From: Guillardia theta CCMP2712
Lineage: Eukaryota; Cryptophyceae; Pyrenomonadales; Geminigeraceae
NCBI RefSeq assembly: GCF_000315625.1
Contig: NW_005434658.1
Span: 893,504-957,503, forward strand
Length of the DNA: 64,000 nt
Direction of reading: 5' to 3'
The translations under genes were made by a program, and so were the position numbers. The notes beneath the pieces are model-generated. The model was not told the origin of the DNA. It did no database searches and saw only the letters and a list, made by a program, of their open reading frames with translations. The first letter of the stretch is position 1, and every line of letters begins with the position of its first letter. This document shows, one piece after another, positions 61,560-64,000 of this stretch.

Positions 61560-61907
61560 AATTGTCCAGACTGACTTGACGGCTATCACAGAGATGCGAT
61601 AAGTCAAAGATCGAAAGTCATCTCAAGGCTTCCTGTCAGCCTTTCGCAAGTCACTCATACGGAAGGAAGATGTGAGAGGCTTGCTTCATGCTCGTGTTCT
61701 TGACTGACACTAACACCAGAGCTTCGTTTCTTTAAAAGTACAAGCAGCATCTGCGAGCATTCGTCCTTGCCTGTTAGAATCCATGTCCTCGATAGCCCTG
61801 GTGGCTCGGGTATCCTCGGCCCTGCGGCTCAGGCTGGAAGTATCCGATCTGCCTTGCAGGCCTGCACATTTACTGTCAGCGTTCCTTGCTCGCTTGTGCT
61901 TCATAGC
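61560..61907. other. Convergent intergenic region
   Basis: Lies between the stop codons of delta-tubulin (+) and the MLF gene (-). It should hold both polyadenylation regions. Nothing else seen. Confidence 0.45.
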
Positions 61908-62520
61908 CTACCTGGCCTGAGGGGCCTGAGGGGCCTGAGGGGCACTGATCATACCATGCCTGCCATGTCCATGCATGTAGCCGTGGGACCGCATCGCTCG
62001 GTGGAACTCCTGGTCGAACTGCTCCTCTTGTCCGTCCTCGATGCCGAACGTGTTGTCTGTTGTCTCCTCCTCCCCGGACTGGAGGTCTCGAGACTTCTCA
62101 ACTCTTCGCGCGCGATCTCCGAGGCGCCTCTCGAGCATGATCCTCTCTCTGCCGCTTCCATCCCTCACCTGCCCCCCCCAGTCATCTACTCTCTTCCTCT
62201 GTCACACATCATCACCTGGCTCTGGACCTCTGCAACGCCTCCTGGGCCCATCCTTGCTGTCGTCGAAGACTGATGAACAGTACGCCCGTTGGAGGAAAAG
62301 GAAGACGACTGGAAGACCATGGACGACCCTCCTCCCATTCCACCACCGCTCATCATCATCTGGTTCATAGATGGAAAGCCTCCCATTGTCATCTGCATTC
62401 CTCCGAAGTTGTCGAAGCTACCGCCCACCAAACCCTATCCAACTTCATCAGATCACCACCACCAACATCACCACCATCATAATAATGGATAATGTCACTA
62501 CAACTATCACCACTATTTGC

Positions 62521-62552
<32 letters not shown>

Positions 62553-62705
62553 CTTTACCCCTCTGCCCGGGAATCCTCCAAAGGGGTCTCTGAAGAAGGG
62601 GTCGTCTTCGAACGGATCATGCTGCCTCGCGAGATCAGTGGAAGGAACAACCGCAGGACAGTAACCAACCCCCATCATCTCCCGGATCATATTCCTGCCC
62701 ATCAT
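61908..62705 (-). CDS. Myeloid-leukemia-factor (MLF) family protein
   Basis: Start ATG 62703-62705. The first exon encodes DPFEDDPFFRDPFGGFPGRG. An intron contains a (CAT)n tract at about 62522-62552. The second part starts around 62431 with GGSFDNFGGMQMTMGGF and continues with TVHQSSTTARMGPGGV, then after a further intron GSGRERIMLERRLGDRARRVEKS and EEQFDQEFHRA, the MLF core, ending in three PQA units and TAG at 61908. MLF proteins are small, Met/Gly-rich and shuttle between cytosol and nucleus, with roles in protein aggregation control and transcription in animals. No function is established in algae. Confidence 0.82.
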
Positions 62706-64000
62706 TTTTCCTAAAGAAAAGTCGTCATGGACTGGAAGGATCAGATTTTATCTTGGCAATGTCAACACGAACGCCATTGCTGAGTAGACTTTCTCTCTCT
62801 CCTCTAGGAATTAAAAGAACACGTTGCACTCCATATCTCATGTCTAAGTCCAAGGACTTCAACTACTGTGAAATGCGAATAAATGGTGAAGTGAAAGTGC
62901 TTTGCACGACAACATGTTAAGAAAGGTTTTGCATTTTTTGGTTACTCGTGCTCTCCCTTTCTGCTGAGCTCAACCAGTGATTCCGTTCCAAAATTACTGT
63001 CCTGTCGTGTACCGTACCACACCTCCTTGTTACGGCACCATCAAGTTATGCTGAACCATGGCAGCTCATCGCTAGTCTGCTCTATCATTGCATGCAATTT
63101 TCATCATCTTTTCCTTCGGCATCGTTCGCTCTCCCTCCCTCTACCTTCGACTGCCTGCCGCTCTCTCTTTCCCTCCTGCATTTGTTCCAGTCCACCAGCG
63201 ATGTTCCACCCCCACCCTCTCAAGTTCATCTCTGCTCAAGGACCCCACATCTTGGTCTACCCCACTTTCCCCTGTCATACACCCCTTATTCTTAGGCCAA
63301 CCAACCCTATTCCTAGCCCACCCCACCCCACCCTTGCATACAAGTTCGAGAGAATTTTCGAGCGCTTGACTAATAAACTGACGTAACTGTTGATTCGTAA
63401 CGGCTGGTTTGGACAATGTTCCGGGAGTCCGGCGACCTCGTCAAGTTCCCGGCGAAGTTCAACGGTTCACGGCCCGGCCGGCGTCACGTTCCGAGAGCAA
63501 TCAAGTTACGAGGACGGTTCAACCGTTGAACGGTTCCCTGGCATCCGAGTCACTGACGGCTGAGTCGGTCGTGACCGTGACTGGCCGTGTCCGGCGGACT
63601 CGCTTGGCTACAACACGGAAGACTAACTGATGATGATGTGTAGTTGAAGCACTAGTAAACAGTGCCGGGCTTCCGGGAGGCTTCTAGTAGCCTCCGCCTA
63701 GGCTTTCCGAAGTTCAAGTTTCTTCTTGCATCCTCTCATCGTCTTTCCGGGTCGGAGCTCCCGCGCTCTGCATCGACTGATTCTGCAGTCTGAGGAAGAG
63801 GATGGCGCTCTGCTCGAGAGGACGAAATGTGAGCAGGCGAGATGATAGCGAGGTCACGTTACCGCGTTGAAGCACTGAGACAGGATCTCGCGCTTGGATG
63901 GCCTTCCGTCTCGCCTCCCCTCCCTTCTTGGCTTGTTCCCAGCATCCGCAGCACTCCTGGCCCTCAGCTCAGCCCCTCGTTCTCCTCCCGCAGGGTTTGG
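62706..64000. other. Intergenic region at right window edge
   Basis: Contains the MLF promoter. From about 63110 to 63340 it is C/T-rich. A block rich in short inverted repeats (for example GGTTCAACCGTTGAACGGTTCC) covers about 63400-63620. The last 200 bases may belong to a further gene beyond the edge but show no clear exon. Confidence 0.4.
63400..63620. repeat. GC-rich palindromic intergenic repeat (third block)
   Basis: Dense short inverted repeats around AACGGTT and GGCCCGGCCGG. Similar in style to the blocks at 3051-3190 and 22920-23200. No terminal structure or reading frame. Confidence 0.35.

Overview
The window is nuclear DNA of a photosynthetic, flagellated eukaryote with a secondary plastid, carrying an integrated double-stranded DNA virus. 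Most likely the host is a cryptophyte alga of the Guillardia type. This is inferred from GC-rich coding sequence, many very short GT-AG introns (often 45-60 nt), a bipartite plastid leader with a Phe at the signal cleavage site on a prenyl synthase, and a delta-tubulin gene. A 560-base run of N marks it as a draft assembly.

Host part, left (1-30625): a 3'-truncated Sac/5-phosphatase gene (-) lies next to a PDZ-Sac phosphoinositide phosphatase (-). Then come ribosomal protein eL29 (+), the AP-2 sigma clathrin adaptor (-), a plastid-targeted long-chain prenyl diphosphate synthase (+), a ten-exon gene for a ~2,700-residue solenoid resembling Nup188/Nup205 (-), a secreted or type I membrane protein with an EF-hand (+), a single-Myb telobox-like protein (-), and the first two exons of a HAD-like hydrolase (+).

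Virus (30626-56867, 26,242 bp): strikingly AT-rich and apparently intronless, bounded by 856-bp inverted terminal repeats that I read as identical. Its genes define a polinton-like virus (PLV): tyrosine recombinase, AEP primase fused to an SF3 (DUF5906-like) helicase, FtsK/HerA-type packaging ATPase, two tandem paralogous major-capsid-like proteins, further structural candidates, a GIY-YIG nuclease, a glutaredoxin-like protein, a DUF5754-like protein, a two-TM SLATT-like protein, and a giant fibre protein occupying a third of the element. Replication and integration genes are at the left, virion genes in the middle, and the fibre at the right. The two outermost genes point inward, and each starts exactly where its terminal repeat ends, so the repeats supply identical promoters. 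A diverged third copy of part of the repeat sits inside at about 36.9-37.1 kb.

Host part, right (56868-64000): the remaining exons of the interrupted HAD gene (+), an endonuclease/exonuclease/phosphatase family gene (-), delta-tubulin (+), a myeloid-leukemia-factor family gene (-), then about 1.3 kb without a recognised gene. GC-rich palindromic repeat stretches recur in three host intergenic regions.
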